From: Cryptomeria japonica
Taxonomy: Eukaryota > Streptophyta > Pinopsida > Cupressales > Cupressaceae
DNA: 64,000 nt
Assembly: GCF_030272615.1 (NCBI RefSeq)
Contig: NC_081411.1
Location: 44,529,517 to 44,593,516, forward strand
Reading direction: 5' to 3'
Program-made: the position numbers and the translations under genes
In this document: positions 11,886-23,924 of the stretch, in pieces
Position numbering within the stretch: the first letter of the stretch is position 1
How the letters are laid out: each line of letters starts with the position of its first letter
Notes under the pieces: model-generated
What the model was told of the DNA's origin: nothing
Seen by the model: the letters and a program-made list of their open reading frames with translations, nothing else
Database searches by the model: none

Positions 11886-13076
11886 TCAAAGAAGTATGTG
11901 AGGAACAAAACCCCATGTCAGGAAAAAGTCCCCCCCATATGAGAGAAGAAGAGAAGTCAAACTGTGACCCCCCCTCAATGGAGAATCTGCACCAATGGAA
12001 GAAGCTCGATGTATGAAGAAACTACTCCACGAACATTGAACAACATTCCTCCCCTTAGGAAGAAACAAAACCAAAGGTGTATCCATGAAGTCTCCCCAAT
12101 CATGAAGGGAAGATGTATGAAGAAAACTCATGATGAAAGGAATCTCTAAAAACTGCTCAAGTGTCCCCATGTCGATGCTGAAAGATACCCCTTCCAAAGG
12201 TGGTAAACTATGCCACACTGCTGAAAAAGGCACTCCAAGATCTAGTGGAGATGGATGTAGAACATCTCCCAAAGACTCATATGTCTCCTCAAAAAATAAA
12301 GAGACCTCCTCCAACTGATGTACATAAGTATCCACAATCATGTCAACCTCTAAAGAATGATCATGTAGAGAATGAACAAGAGGGTCAGAGTGTGCCCTCG
12401 CAACAATCGAAGAAGGGTCATCTTCATCAAAGAGAAGATGAATGTCATCAATGATGTCTCCCAAATCTACAATGTAGGATTCTACAAACAAACCTGCAAT
12501 ATCTGTCAAGTAATCATCCCATGAATCTGAAGCTGGAAGACAATGAATATCCTGCTGCACTGAATCACATGAAGGCAAAATTGTTGCACTATTTGCATCA
12601 TCAGGTGCAATAGGTGATGTGATATCAATATGAGGAGATGAAATACAAGACTCAAGAATGGGGTTACATGTGAGAATCCCCATGTTCAAGTGTCCAAAGT
12701 TCTCCTCAAAATTTGAACCATCACAAGAAGTGTGATCAACATATGTAGAATCATCAAATGTGAAATCATCATCATCAACAAAATCTGAAAAGGAGTATAA
12801 CCGAGATGCATGATCAACCACCCCAGTTGCAATGATAGCTCTAGTCTCCATGTCTCTAATGAAAACTGAGTCAAGTGTGAACTCCACAACTCTCTTAGTT
12901 GCGCCATGTGTGATTTGATAGATAGCAAGGAGATTGTTTGTCAAGTGGGGTACACACAACACATCATTGAAGGAGTTATCCCCAATGTCAATAGATCCTT
13001 TCCCAATCACATCCATGTATGTATGATTGCCCATCAAAATCTGTGGCATGGTGCAAGGCTCAAATGTAGAGAACAT
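11886..13076 (-). CDS. Element B acidic ORF of unknown function (replaces pol)
   Basis: 396 codons in the same frame as gag-protease, separated from it by one TAG. The first ~110 residues finish the protease and the gag-pre-integrase-like linker (GNHTYMDVIGKGSIDIGD, VLCVPHLTNNLLAIYQI). After VDDDDFTFDD the protein leaves known copia sequence: about 270 residues very rich in Asp, Ser, His and Leu (ILPSCDSVQQDIHCLPASDS, DIIDDIHLLFDEDDPSS), with a hydrophobic, aromatic C-terminus. There is no integrase zinc finger, DDE, or YVDD. It is open for its full length, which argues for past selection or recent origin. Function unknown. Confidence 0.6.
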   Translation of the reverse strand: MFSTFEPCTMPQILMGNHTYMDVIGKGSIDIGDNSFNDVLCVPHLTNNLLAIYQITHGATKRVVEFTLDSVFIRDMETRAIIATGVVDHASRLYSFSDFVDDDDFTFDDSTYVDHTSCDGSNFEENFGHLNMGILTCNPILESCISSPHIDITSPIAPDDANSATILPSCDSVQQDIHCLPASDSWDDYLTDIAGLFVESYIVDLGDIIDDIHLLFDEDDPSSIVARAHSDPLVHSLHDHSLEVDMIVDTYVHQLEEVSLFFEETYESLGDVLHPSPLDLGVPFSAVWHSLPPLEGVSFSIDMGTLEQFLEIPFIMSFLHTSSLHDWGDFMDTPLVLFLPKGRNVVQCSWSSFFIHRASSIGADSPLRGGHSLTSLLLSYGGDFFLTWGFVPHILL

Positions 13077-13079
13077 AGA

Positions 13080-14171
13080 CTATGAAGATGCCATATGATG
13101 AGAAGCCCCTGAATCTAGAAGCCATCTCTCTGAATCATGACTGATAGTAGCACATAGAGCTTTTCCTTTTCTTGTTCCAAAAGAGTGAGTTTTTCCACTT
13201 GTAGAAGCCATGAATGCTTGCCCTTTTCCTTTTGAATGTGAGGAAGTGGAAGTTGATGAATCATCCTTCTTGTAGACTTTAGGCAAATCAATGTTATGCT
13301 TTTTGATGATATGTGTGAGCTCATCAATCTTCTTAGAATGGCAACGATGCTCCTCATGACCAATCTTTTTACAATAAGCACAAGTAGGTCTCTCCCTCTT
13401 TGGTGAATTATCTCTCTTGGAAGAGAATGAATCTCCTTGTTGTGGAGAAGATGGTGCTTTTTCCTTAGGCTTTGATTGCCATTTCTTCTTGTTTGAGTTG
13501 TCCTTTCCTTGATTTCCTTTGTTCCCTTGATTTGCCACTAATGCTTGAGACTTAGAAGAAGCCTTAAGAATGCCCATGCTTATCAACTTAGTTTGTTCCA
13601 TCATCAACATTTCATTGAAAGCATCAAATGTAGGCATTTTGTAGCTTGAACCCATTCTCATCCTATGGGTTTGGAAACTAGAAACAAATGTTGCATATTC
13701 TTGTGGAAATTTGCCTATCAAGTTGAATATCAATTGAGTATCCTTTTTATCAATGCCACAATCTTTGAGTTGTGCCCTCAACTCATTTGCCTTAGTGACA
13801 TAATCTTGTATAGTATCAAAGTTCTTGGGATCCAACATGGTGAGATCACTATCAATTTGATATCCCCTAATATCATCAACTTGACCATACAAGTCTTGAA
13901 ACTTTTGCCAGGCATCCTTGATTAGAGTACATTTCTCAATATGAAAAATGAGATCCTTTGATACATACTTTCTTAAGGTACCAATTGCCATGATATTTTT
14001 AGTGAGCCAATCTAAGTGACCAACTAGATCAGCCTTAGGATCAGCTAGAGCAACAATAGTTCCATCAATGTAATGAGTGAGTCCTTTTTCCATAAGTTTA
14101 CTCCATGCATCAATTTTCCAAGTAGCATAATTATGTGGAGTTAAGAGAGGAAACTTAGAAAAACCCATAGC
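13080..14171 (-). pseudogene. Element B gag-protease
   Basis: The start is placed at 14171 (MGFSKFPLLTPHNYATWK), because copia gag proteins begin this way; an in-frame ATG at 14228 adds a hydrophobic stretch and is less likely. The gag core runs through IEKCTLIKDAWQKFQDLYG and DYVTKANELRAQLKDCG. A basic linker and one CCHC knuckle follow, CAYCKKIGHEEHRC, at about 13385-13345. The end carries the aspartic protease motif RWLLDSGASHHMAS with intact D-S-G. TAG at 13077-13079 then interrupts the frame before the protease is finished. The sequence is otherwise free of frameshifts. The product would package its own or related RNA. Confidence 0.88.
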
Positions 14172-15805
14172 AGCAAAAAGGAAGGAACACAAGAGCACAA
14201 AAGCACAAAATACACCCCCCAAATTCAATCAATCAAAGTACCCCCCCAAAAGTGATGATTTTGGCACTTTATACTTAGTGCGATTACAATGAGCCACTTG
14301 CAAAACAAGGAAAAGTGGACTTGTGATGCAAATTTTACAACTTCCCAAATGAGATACAAGAGACTTCAATCAATAGTGCAATGAATCTAACTGAGATTCA
14401 AGCAAATATACAAGTACCAAGAGAGCCAAAAATGGCCAAGATCTGAAAGTACAATTTCTACTTACAATAACATCAATCTGATAGCATCATGTGAAATTAG
14501 ACAAAAAAATACGCACTTTCAAAAAAAATGGCACCTAAAAAGGAGGTCGGATGACCCCAAATGAAGCCTCTGAAGTTGTAAAAACTGGGATTACTCAAGT
14601 ACAGTCACCAAAAATTGCATTTTCTGAAACATCCATGCATCAAAATCAAAAAAAATCTTCACCACTATGCAGAGCATGAAATTCTAGCCCATTTAAAAAA
14701 AAATTGCACAAAAAAGGAGCAAAAATGAGCAAGTTATGGCCATTTGAAGTTGAACTGCAAAATCAAAAATGCAAATGAGAGGGGGTCCAAAAATTTTCAA
14801 ACCCTACTGATGTGGCGCTGACATCATCAATTCATTGGGTTAAATTTGACGATCGTATGACCATCGCAAAAACTTCGCCCTCTGCTAACTGGGCGTCCGT
14901 ACTGTATAGACAGATGACGTGGCATGCGACTGTGTAGTTGACTGTGTATCTGTACCATATGGAAAGTTGACTATGTACAAGTGACATGGCAAGTGATGTG
15001 GCAGGCCGTACGTATGTGTCAGTGTACGGATTGTACCCCTCGGGCTAGTGGCCGCCTGCCACATGGCGGGCATGGTCCTCCGGTCTTCGTGGTCGGCTGT
15101 CCGCGTTGTGCCAGGAGGCGGCGGGAGGCGCCAGAGTCGAGCGGCGGTGGCGCTACAGGCTAAGGGCACCGGGAAGCTGGGTGTGGAGGGTGTCGAAGGC
15201 CGCGGTGAGTGTCAAGCACAGGTTGCGGTGGAGCGGAGGAAGCTGGAGGTCGAGCGGTCGGTGTCGTGCGGTCTTCGACAGGTGCGTGGTGCCGGGGGAG
15301 CTCTGTCTGCGGTGGAGCAGAGCGTCAGGGGAGCTATGCACTATGGCGGTGATGTGGATGGTAGGGAGGACGTGGCTACGGGCTTGGATTGCGGCGGTGG
15401 GCGCGGGGTTCGGAGCTCGCTGTAGCATTCTGACAAGTACGGACTGACAAACCTGCGAGCTGCAACACGTAGGTACGTTCGGCATGGGGGGGGTCTGTGG
15501 ACCCCCAAAAACCATTTTTTTTTTTGATTTTTTGATTTTTGAAAAAATAATTTAGAAAAAGAAAAAAAAAATTTCTGAAAAATAATAATAAATTCCGAAA
15601 ATCCATACGATATAAGCAAAATTGGAGAAAAAAATTTTCTCACCAAAATAGGCTGACTTTATAACCAAAATTCATGGAAACGGCCTTTTGGACGCAATGG
15701 CGGGGTCGGATCTGGTCTAGGATGCCTCCAAAAGATGCTGCTCCTCAGATATACCTCTTGACGTCGCAATAATTCCTCTTCAAGATGAATCAATGAAGCC
15801 CCAAT
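14172..15805 (-). other. Element B 5' leader, with a GC-rich insert
   Basis: About 1.6 kb between primer site and gag. Most is AT-rich. 14980-15490 is strikingly GC-rich (many CGG, GCG and GGC words) with sharp edges. Open frames exist on both strands there (for example 15048-15425 plus, 15515-15153 minus) but show no domain, so I treat them as composition effects. Confidence 0.7.
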
Positions 15806-15818
15806 GGCTCTGATACCA
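15806..15818 (-). other. Primer binding site of element B
   Basis: Minus-strand TGGTATCAGAGCCA directly against the LTR, complementary to the 3' end of plant initiator tRNA-Met, the usual primer of copia elements. Confidence 0.92.
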
Positions 15819-15940
15819 TGTTAGATTTTGCCAAGATCAAGGGGTCAATGAAATGTACAAAATAGAGAAACAATATAGGACAAGAATAAACTGTATTCTC
15901 ATCAATAAAAAATGATCAATAATCAACTGGATTATCCAAT
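15819..15940 (-). repeat. 5' LTR of element B, first part (split by element C)
   Basis: The first 122 bases of the second LTR copy, ending at ATTATCCAAT. The remainder resumes after element C at 28641. CCAAT at 15936-15940 is the left target-site duplication of C. Confidence 0.93.
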
Positions 15941-17601
15941 TGTAGCATCGTAAATTGTACGCACTGGCTAGGGTGGTACAATTTCACACCTAGTTTAGCA
16001 CCCGCCTTGGTGCATTTTACATTTTGCATTGCATTTCTCCTTTAGCACTTAATTAATCAAATTAATTAGGTCTAAGGTCTTATTTCATCGTCCTCCACAT
16101 CATAAAGTTGGGCCCTTTCGTTAAAGACTGCCCTTTTCATTTTATTCCGCCAATACATCATTCAATCAAAAACCCTAATTAGGCCCTATTTTGAACTTGG
16201 GGGCTTGGTTTCGGGGGTCAAAACATCTCGAAATCACATGTAACTTCGGGATTCTATCTAAAATCATCATATCCGACGGCCCTGAAAATTTGGTGAAAAG
16301 TTGTCGGGATCGTGGCGCCCGGAGTGCACATGGTCCTGGACATTTTTCCCGAAATTTTAGGAGCACAATCCAATCATAAAATAAAGCTTAACCCCATGAA
16401 ATTGGTCAGAGATTCAATCTCTAGGTCGGCCAAAAGATGAAATTATGACCTAGGGTTTCATACATAAGAGCTCTCTTTCTTCATTTGAAAGGATCCGAAT
16501 TTTGTTTTCAGGAACCTCATATGCAGCGAAAGAGCAGATCTTTGAAGACTTCAACAACATTCAACATCCCTCTATCAAGCATTTATCAATTTCATTCATC
16601 CATTTAGGGCTTGGAAGGCATTGAAGAACAATAGGAGATTACCGACTGAAGATTGGCTTGTACCCCTCCCTTGGGGTTGGGTATGATTTCATGTTGTTTT
16701 CATGTCTTTGCATAAGCTTCAATACATCACTTATTCATGCTTTATATCACTTTGCATCTTGATTTAGAGCATTTACATTGTCATTTACAAGCAATTAGGG
16801 TTTACTTTCTAGGTTGCTCTAGTTTGCTTGCTTGCATTTTAGGATCTTGCACACACACAAGATCTGCACACACAATACATTTTACAATACAACTTGGCTA
16901 TTCGTGGAGGTGGAAATCACTGAAGCGGGGGTTTGACTAAGGCAAAACTCTATATAGCCACCCACCATACCCTTTTCAGATATAAGTGTAGGTTTCGGGA
17001 CTCGGACGACGCCGCAGGATACAGATCTGGGAAAAGCAGGTCGAGACAGCACTCCACACCAAATTGCAGAGCAAAAGACCTGGACAGGGGCATGGGGCAC
17101 CCTGGTCCTGCCAGGATAGGGGCACTGGGCGCCCTGGTCCCTGGGATAGAGGCGCTGGGCGCCCTGGTCCTCCTGACAGATAGCATTTCCGACAGTTTTC
17201 CAGAGTGCAAGACAGCAGTTTCAGGTGCAGTTTTCGGCATAGTATCAGGACAGTGGCGCCCGTGCCCCCATCCCGAACATTTTCAATTAGATTTTGACTC
17301 TAGGTACACATCTGCATTCTTGTTTTGTCCTTGTATTTACAGTTGTTCATTGTTTAATCTCAATTCTGCAATTTTGTTATTAGTACATACATGCATTTTG
17401 GGATTAGGACTTGAACTTGTATCATTTTATCTTTCAATTTCAACAAAGGAATAGAAATCCTAATAGGTAGCCCGTGGCTCTCTCTTTCACAAAAAGAAGT
17501 AGCCAATTGTGTGATACCTCTAGGCTCTTTCATATTCCGTAATGTGTGCCAAAAGGTAGGATTAGGACATGTTAACCTAGTCTCTCTTTTTCCCCTACAC
17601 A
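15941..17601 (+). repeat. 5' LTR of element C
   Basis: 1661 bp, TGTAGCATCGTAAATT to CCCCTACACA. It contains GC-rich repeated words around 17090-17180 (GGCGCTGGGCGCCCTGGTCC twice with variants) and a polyadenylation-like AATAAA-poor 3' part. It would hold promoter and terminator of the element. Confidence 0.95.
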
Positions 17602-17604
17602 TTT

Positions 17605-17623
17605 TGGTGAACCCGACGTGAAT
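17605..17623 (+). other. Primer binding site of element C
   Basis: TGGTGAACCCGACGTGAAT, three bases after the LTR. Identical to the site in element A, which supports a common lineage. Confidence 0.88.
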
Positions 17624-17775
17624 ATATCATTGCTTCCTCTTGCATTGCATTTGTTAGATCTAGATCTAGATTTAGTGTGTTTTCATTTCATTTTCATTAA
17701 AAAGAAAAAAGAAAAAAAAAGAGAGTGTGTTTCTTTGCATTGTGTTTTTAAATTTTATGCAATCTTTATTTCAAA

Positions 17776-20700
17776 ATGTCAGATTTTTATTTGCAAAATG
17801 TTCATGCTTATGATGATTATTATGAGTATAGCCAAGATGAATTAGATGAAGCTTTAGATGAGTTTTTGAACCCTAAAGATGCCAAACCTTCATTTTACCA
17901 AAGACTCATAAACCTTGTTACTATGCCATTTAGGTGTGATGAGAAAGATAAGTCGAATGATTCCTCTCAAGGGTACATTCCTATCAACTCTTCCACTGAA
18001 TCTAGTAACATGGTTGTTTTCAACAAGCCCCTCTATGAAGAGATATCTCCTTTTGAATCAAAAGATAAACCTTTTAATCGATATGATCATGCTTTGTTGG
18101 ATGATGCTCTTGATGACTTTGTGGCTTTATCGAAATCTTTAAACAAGAACAAGACTTCTAAATTGGTTAAAATGATAAACCTAAATGAGCATAATAAGCC
18201 TCTCTTTGAAGTCCAAGGTGCTTATCCTTCTCCCACCTTTCAAGTTCCTAAATCACCTCTCCTTACTGTCCAAGGAGGGTATGATCATGATTCCTTTCGT
18301 ACTCCGAATAAACCAATCATCACTGTGCAAGGAAGAAAACCTATAAGTCCTTATAGTTACGCCAAGCAATTAACTAGAGAGAGTTATCATGTGGTTGCCC
18401 ATACTTATCACACCAGAAAAAATAGGCAGCCTAATCCTCCTCCTGTTATTCTAGTTTCTCTTCCTAATCCTCAACCAATTCTTCCACAAGCTCCCCGTAT
18501 TTCGCAAGTTATGGGTAAGGAATATGATCTCATAGAACAACTTAAAGCTACCCCTGCTAAGATATCCCTCTAGGATTTGATTCAAACTTCTTCCGCTCAT
18601 CATGGAATGTTACAAGATGCCTTGAAAGATTTGAATGTTCCTCCACCAAATACATCTAGTAATATAGCATCTTTGGTTAACTCTGTGATGAATCCTAAAG
18701 CTCAAATTGTGTTTACCCAAGATGAGTTGCCTACTAGTGAAATTCAACATCAATATGATCCCTTGATGATTGTCGTTATCATGAAAGACACTGCTATAAG
18801 ACGAACACTAGTAGATAATGGCTCTGGCCTTAATGTGTGTAGCATTAATCTATTGTATAAAATGAATGTGGATACGTCTCTCATTGAGCCTGACTCTCGT
18901 CCCATTTGAGGCTTTGACAATGTGGCTAAAACTTCATTAGGTATTATCACCTTACCCCTCACAGTGGGACCTGTTACTTTGCCTACTCCTATCCATGTTA
19001 TGTCGGGAAATTTAACATACAATTTGTTATTAGGGAGACCTTGGATTTATAGTATGCAAGCTGTCCCCTCTACATTGCATAGACAAGTTAAATTTATCTA
19101 AAACAATAAGACATATACCTTGATAGGTGATACTAATTTCCAAGCTTGCTTACAAACATCTACTTCCAAAGGGGGTTCTTCTAACCCATCCTCGTCTAGT
19201 GATGACTCTTTAAACAAGATACCTATTGATGAATCCTCGCCCTCTGATGATCAAAATTCTTTGGATGAGTATGGAGCTCCTGAAGAAGATTCTTCTCGAC
19301 TTGAAACTACACATAAGAAGGATTTTGATCTTGAGAAGGTTCTCGCAGAAGATGATTGGGGATCTCTTGATTTTAGTCCCACCTTTGTAGGTGAATATAA
19401 GGTTCCTTCTAGAGAGCTTAAAGTTGAAAAGAAGGAAGAAGCTAAAAATCAGTCAATCTTACCTGAACCTATGAGCAATAATTTTGTGGCCGCTTCTCAA
19501 ACTTCTTCTCCTCACACCTCTAATTCTGAAGAGTTTGATTCTTCATCTTATGAAAAACCACCTTCTCTTTCTGAAATGGCTGATTGTTATGGTCGTGGTT
19601 TTCGCATTTTTGCTAAGCATGGGTATCATGGAAATGGTTGTGGTGCTCATGAACAAGGGATAAAGGTTCCTCTAGAGAATAATCTTCACAATTATGCCTT
19701 TGGACTTGGCTATAATCCTTGCAAGCGCACTAAAGCTTCTAAGAGACCATGCATTAGTGTAAATGTTATTTCTATATCTCTACCAATGAGACACCCTGAG
19801 TATATTGATGGGGATCCTTCGTGTGACTGTGCTTTGGATATCTTTCCTACTGATGATGCTTTAGCTGAGTTTTTAGGAGCATATGATACTCTTCCTCATT
19901 ATCATCACAATAGGGGACTCCCTTATTGTTTGAACACTGAAGCCTATTTTGGAAAACATATTGATAATGATGAGATTGTGAAAGAATTCCCTCAGTTAAA
20001 GGATACTCCTCAACAAATTAATCTTCTCATAAGTGACACCACTAATGTTAAGATGGATCCTTGCAATGAAGAAAAAGTTATTAAAATTGGAAAATGTTTG
20101 GATGAAGAGGAACAAAAACAATATGAAGATTTATTGCATGAATTTCCCGAGATCTTTGCTTGGACATACTCTGACATGCCTGGTATAGATCCTAAGATTG
20201 TCACTCATAATATTGTCTTAGTTCCCGATGCTAAGCCCGTGAAACAAAAGATTCAAAAAATGAATCCTAAGGTGGCTCTGCTTGTTAAGGCTGAGATTGA
20301 AAAATTATTGGAGGCTGGATTTATCCGCCCTATTGATTATTCCCCGTGGATTTCAAATATTGTCACTATGGCTAAACCAGATAATAAAATAAGAATGTGT
20401 ACCGATTTTCAAGATTTAAATAAAGCTTCTTTAAAAGATGATTTCCCTCTTCCAAACATTGACATGATAGTTGATTCTACGGCAGGACATGCCTTGTTAT
20501 CCTTCATGGATGGTTTTTCAGGATACAATCAAATTTTCATTAACCCTCAAGATCAATTCAAAACCGCTTTCATCACTCCTTGGGGTACGTTTTGTTGGAT
20601 AATGATGCCTTTTGGACTTAAAAATGCCAGTGCAACTTATCAACGGGTGATGACCCTTATCTTTCATGATTATATGCATAAGATTTTAGAGGATTATGTT

Positions 20701-23322
20701 GATGATATTTTAGCCAAATCAATTCTTCGCGTAGATCATATTAAAATCCTTCATCAAATCTTTGAAAGAATTCGTAAATATCACATGCGCTTGAATCCCC
20801 GAAAATGTGTTTTTGGTGTGGATAGTGGAAAACTATTAGGATTCATAGTTTCACATCGTGGGATTGAGGTGGACACTAAGAAAATAGATGCTATTGTCAA
20901 CATGCCACCTCCTAGAAATGTGTCTCAACTTAAAACCTTACAAGGAAAGATTCAAGCTATTCGTAGGTTCGTATCTCAACTTGTGGATCGTACCTTTCCT
21001 TTTACCCAACTTCTCAAAAAGGATATCACTTTTCAATGGAACAAAGATTGTCAGCAAGCATTTGACGATTTAAAAGTGTATTTGGCTAGTCCTCCTATTC
21101 TTCAACCTGCCGAACCTTCTAAACCCTTCCTTCTGTATACAGCTGCTTCTTCTCATGCTCTCGCAGCATTGTTGGTACAACATGATAAGGATGGTAAGGA
21201 ATGTCCGGTTTATTACATAAGTCATACCTTACTCGATTATGAGACCCGATATTCTGCGATAGAAAGACAATGCTTGGCCTTGGTGTTTGCGACTCAGAAA
21301 TTGAGACATTATCTTTTAAATTCAGAAGTCCACATCATGGTAAAGTTTGATCCTTTGAAGCATATTTTCTCTAAAACTGATTTATCAGGACGCCTAGCTA
21401 AGTGGGTTATGATGTTAACTGAATTTGACCTTAAATTTGTTTCACAAAGAGCAATTAAAGGGCAAGCATTGACCGATCACTTAGTTGAGGCCCCTTCACC
21501 TTTCTCCTTCCCTATTTCTGAGTCTTTCCCCGATGACTTCATTTTTTCTATAGAGAAAGATGAAACTTGGGAGTTATACTTCGATGGTTCTAAGTGTCAT
21601 ACGAGATCGGGGGCAGGAGTTGTTCTAATTTCTCCTACAAGGAAATCCATTCCCTTATCTTATCGTCTAAATTTCCTGTGTACCAATAACATTGCTGAGT
21701 ATGAGGCTCTTATAGCGGGAATAAAAGTAGCCTTAGCTCTGAATATAAAGCACATACATATTTATGGAGATTCTTAATTGATTATAAGACAAGTAACAGG
21801 ACTGTATCAAGCAAAACAAGACAAATTATCACAATATAAAGACCTTGCTATCTCTTTATTACAAAAATTCGATTCTTATACCATGGAACCTGTTCCTCGA
21901 AAAGATAATCGACATGTGGACGCAATGGCATGTGTGGCTTCTCTTGTATCTTTAGAGGACCCTATAGTTGATCTTAAATTTGTTATTCACAACCTTATTT
22001 CTCCAGCTATTGTAGACGATTCTAGCTTGGTAACATGTTGTGACTTTATAGACTCAGATGAATGGTATTCGCATATCGTAAGATATTTGACTGATGGTAC
22101 CTTTCCTGATTCCACCAATAGGAACACTAGGGCTAGAATCTGTAAGCTGTCTGCTAGATATATCATTCTTTCTAATGTCCTTTACCGAAGGGGTTATGAC
22201 GATCTTCTCCTTCGCTGTCTTAACAAATCGGAAATCCCCGTTGCTCTTGAAGAGGCACATTCAGGTGCCTGTGGGGGGCATTTTGGGGGCAAATCCTTGG
22301 TTCATAGATTGCTTCATATGGGATACTATTGGCAAACTATGCAGAAGGATTCTTTTTCATTTGTTAAGAAATGTCATCAATGTCAACAACACAATAATCT
22401 GATTCATGCTCCTGCCCAAGAACTTCATTCTCAAGTAGCTTCTTGGCCTTTCTCCGCATGGGGTTTGGATCTCATTGGTAAAATCTCTCCTCCTTCATCT
22501 CAAGGACACACCTTCATTATAACCACAACAGATTACTTTACAAAGTGGGTAGAAGCTATTCCCCTTCACTCTACTACTGCTGAAGTGATTTGTCAATTTC
22601 TTCTAGAAAACATTATTTCTCGATTTGGGATACCTTCCACTATAATCTCAGATAATGGGACATCATTTAAGAACAAGGATGTGAAGAAATTCCTCGAGAA
22701 GTATCATATCAAACATCGATTTTCTACACCATACTATCCTCAATCAAATGGTCAAGCCGAATCATCCAATAAGATAATTGAACAAATTCTTCACAAAACC
22801 GTGAATAAGCATGGTAAGGATTGGAGTAATCAGTTAATCTATGCTCTTTGGGCCTACCGAACGAGTGTACGAATTGCTACAAGAACTACCCCTTATAATC
22901 TTGTTTATGGTGCTGACGCTATTATGCCTTTAGAGTTAGAGATTCCATCACTTAGGGTTTCTCTCAAAGGTATAGTAGATGATGACTCTTATAGAGAACA
23001 ACAACTTCAACAGCTTGAGATGCTTGATGAACAGCGTATAAACACTCTTGAGCATATTCAAGTGTATCACAAAACTCTACAACGAAGCTATAATGATAAG
23101 GTTATTCAATGTTCCTTCTCAGTAGGTGACTTAGTCCTCTATGAGAATCAGTGCAATGTGAATGCCTTACCTGCAGAAAAGGGAAAATTTAGTCCTAATT
23201 AGCTTGGACCATATATTGTTATTGAAGATTATGGATCAGGTGCTTACAAAATAGCGGATGTAGACGGTACGCCTCTTAAAGAACCTATCAATGCTATGCA
23301 CTTGCGTAGATATTATGCTTAA
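17776..23322 (+). pseudogene. Element C polyprotein: acidic N-domain, protease, G-patch, RT, two RNases H, integrase
   Basis: 1,849 codons in one frame with no frameshift, broken by in-frame stops at 18571, 18907, 19099, 21775 and 23200. Residues 1-265 are acidic with three VQG repeats and no gag fold or CCHC knuckle. Protease follows at about residue 345 (RTLVDNGSGLNVC, then LLLGRPWI), G-patch at 601-655 (GYHGNGCGAHEQG, FGLGY), and RT at 823-1040 with YVDD at 20695-20706. Then come retroviral RNase H (1112-1235), the second RNase H (1266-1395: YFDGSKCHTRSGAG, YGDS), integrase zinc finger (HSGACGGHFGG, CHQCQQH), a catalytic core with WGLDLIG, ISDNGTSF and GQAESSNK, and a C-terminal tail ending MHLRRYYA. 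The start is the first ATG after a short 150-base leader. Confidence 0.93.
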
Positions 23323-23924
23323 TTCTTCATTCCTTATCTATCTTCTTTTCAGTTCTTCAACATTGGGTAATATGTTAGTATATCTTAATTAGAGCAAAAT
23401 AGAGTTAAATGATATGGTGTTTAATCTATATTGCTTCATTCTCGACAAGCGTGTCTCTTTACTTTATAGTTTGTCTTGAATTCATTTATGTAAATTGTAA
23501 AAGATTTACATTTCCATTATGCTAGCATATTATACAATGTCTTTATGTGTTAAGTAGAATCGTATCATGTTGTGTTTAAGTTCAAAATTAAATCACATTA
23601 GTTATATGATTCTTAGACTTAATGCATATTTCTTCCCTATCATCAATGTAGTACTTGATTAAATATTTTAATTAAGTCACACATGTATCAATTTAATCAT
23701 GGAGCATTGAGAAATCAATCACATGGCAATTAAATCCTGAATATACATGTACATCTACCAAATGTATTGGATTTAATCAAAGCAAAATATACATTGTTTT
23801 AAGCATTAAAGATAACACATTTGAGACAAAGAGAAGCATGTAAATATATATATATATATATGTGGATCGTATACAAATATAGGTCACTATACATCCAAAA
23901 TGTGACCTATCCTACATCATAAAA
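23323..23924. other. AT-rich spacer between pol and the antisense gene of element C
   Basis: About 600 bases, including a short (TA)n run at 23839-23860. No open frames of note. It would serve as 3' flank for both converging genes. Confidence 0.7.

Noticed and set aside
15048-15447. Overlapping frames in the GC-rich block of the B leader
   Set aside because: Open on both strands and in several frames, as GC-rich DNA usually is; no domain.
16175-17454. Short frames in both LTRs of C
   Set aside because: They lie in non-coding LTR sequence, differ between the two LTR copies and have no domain.
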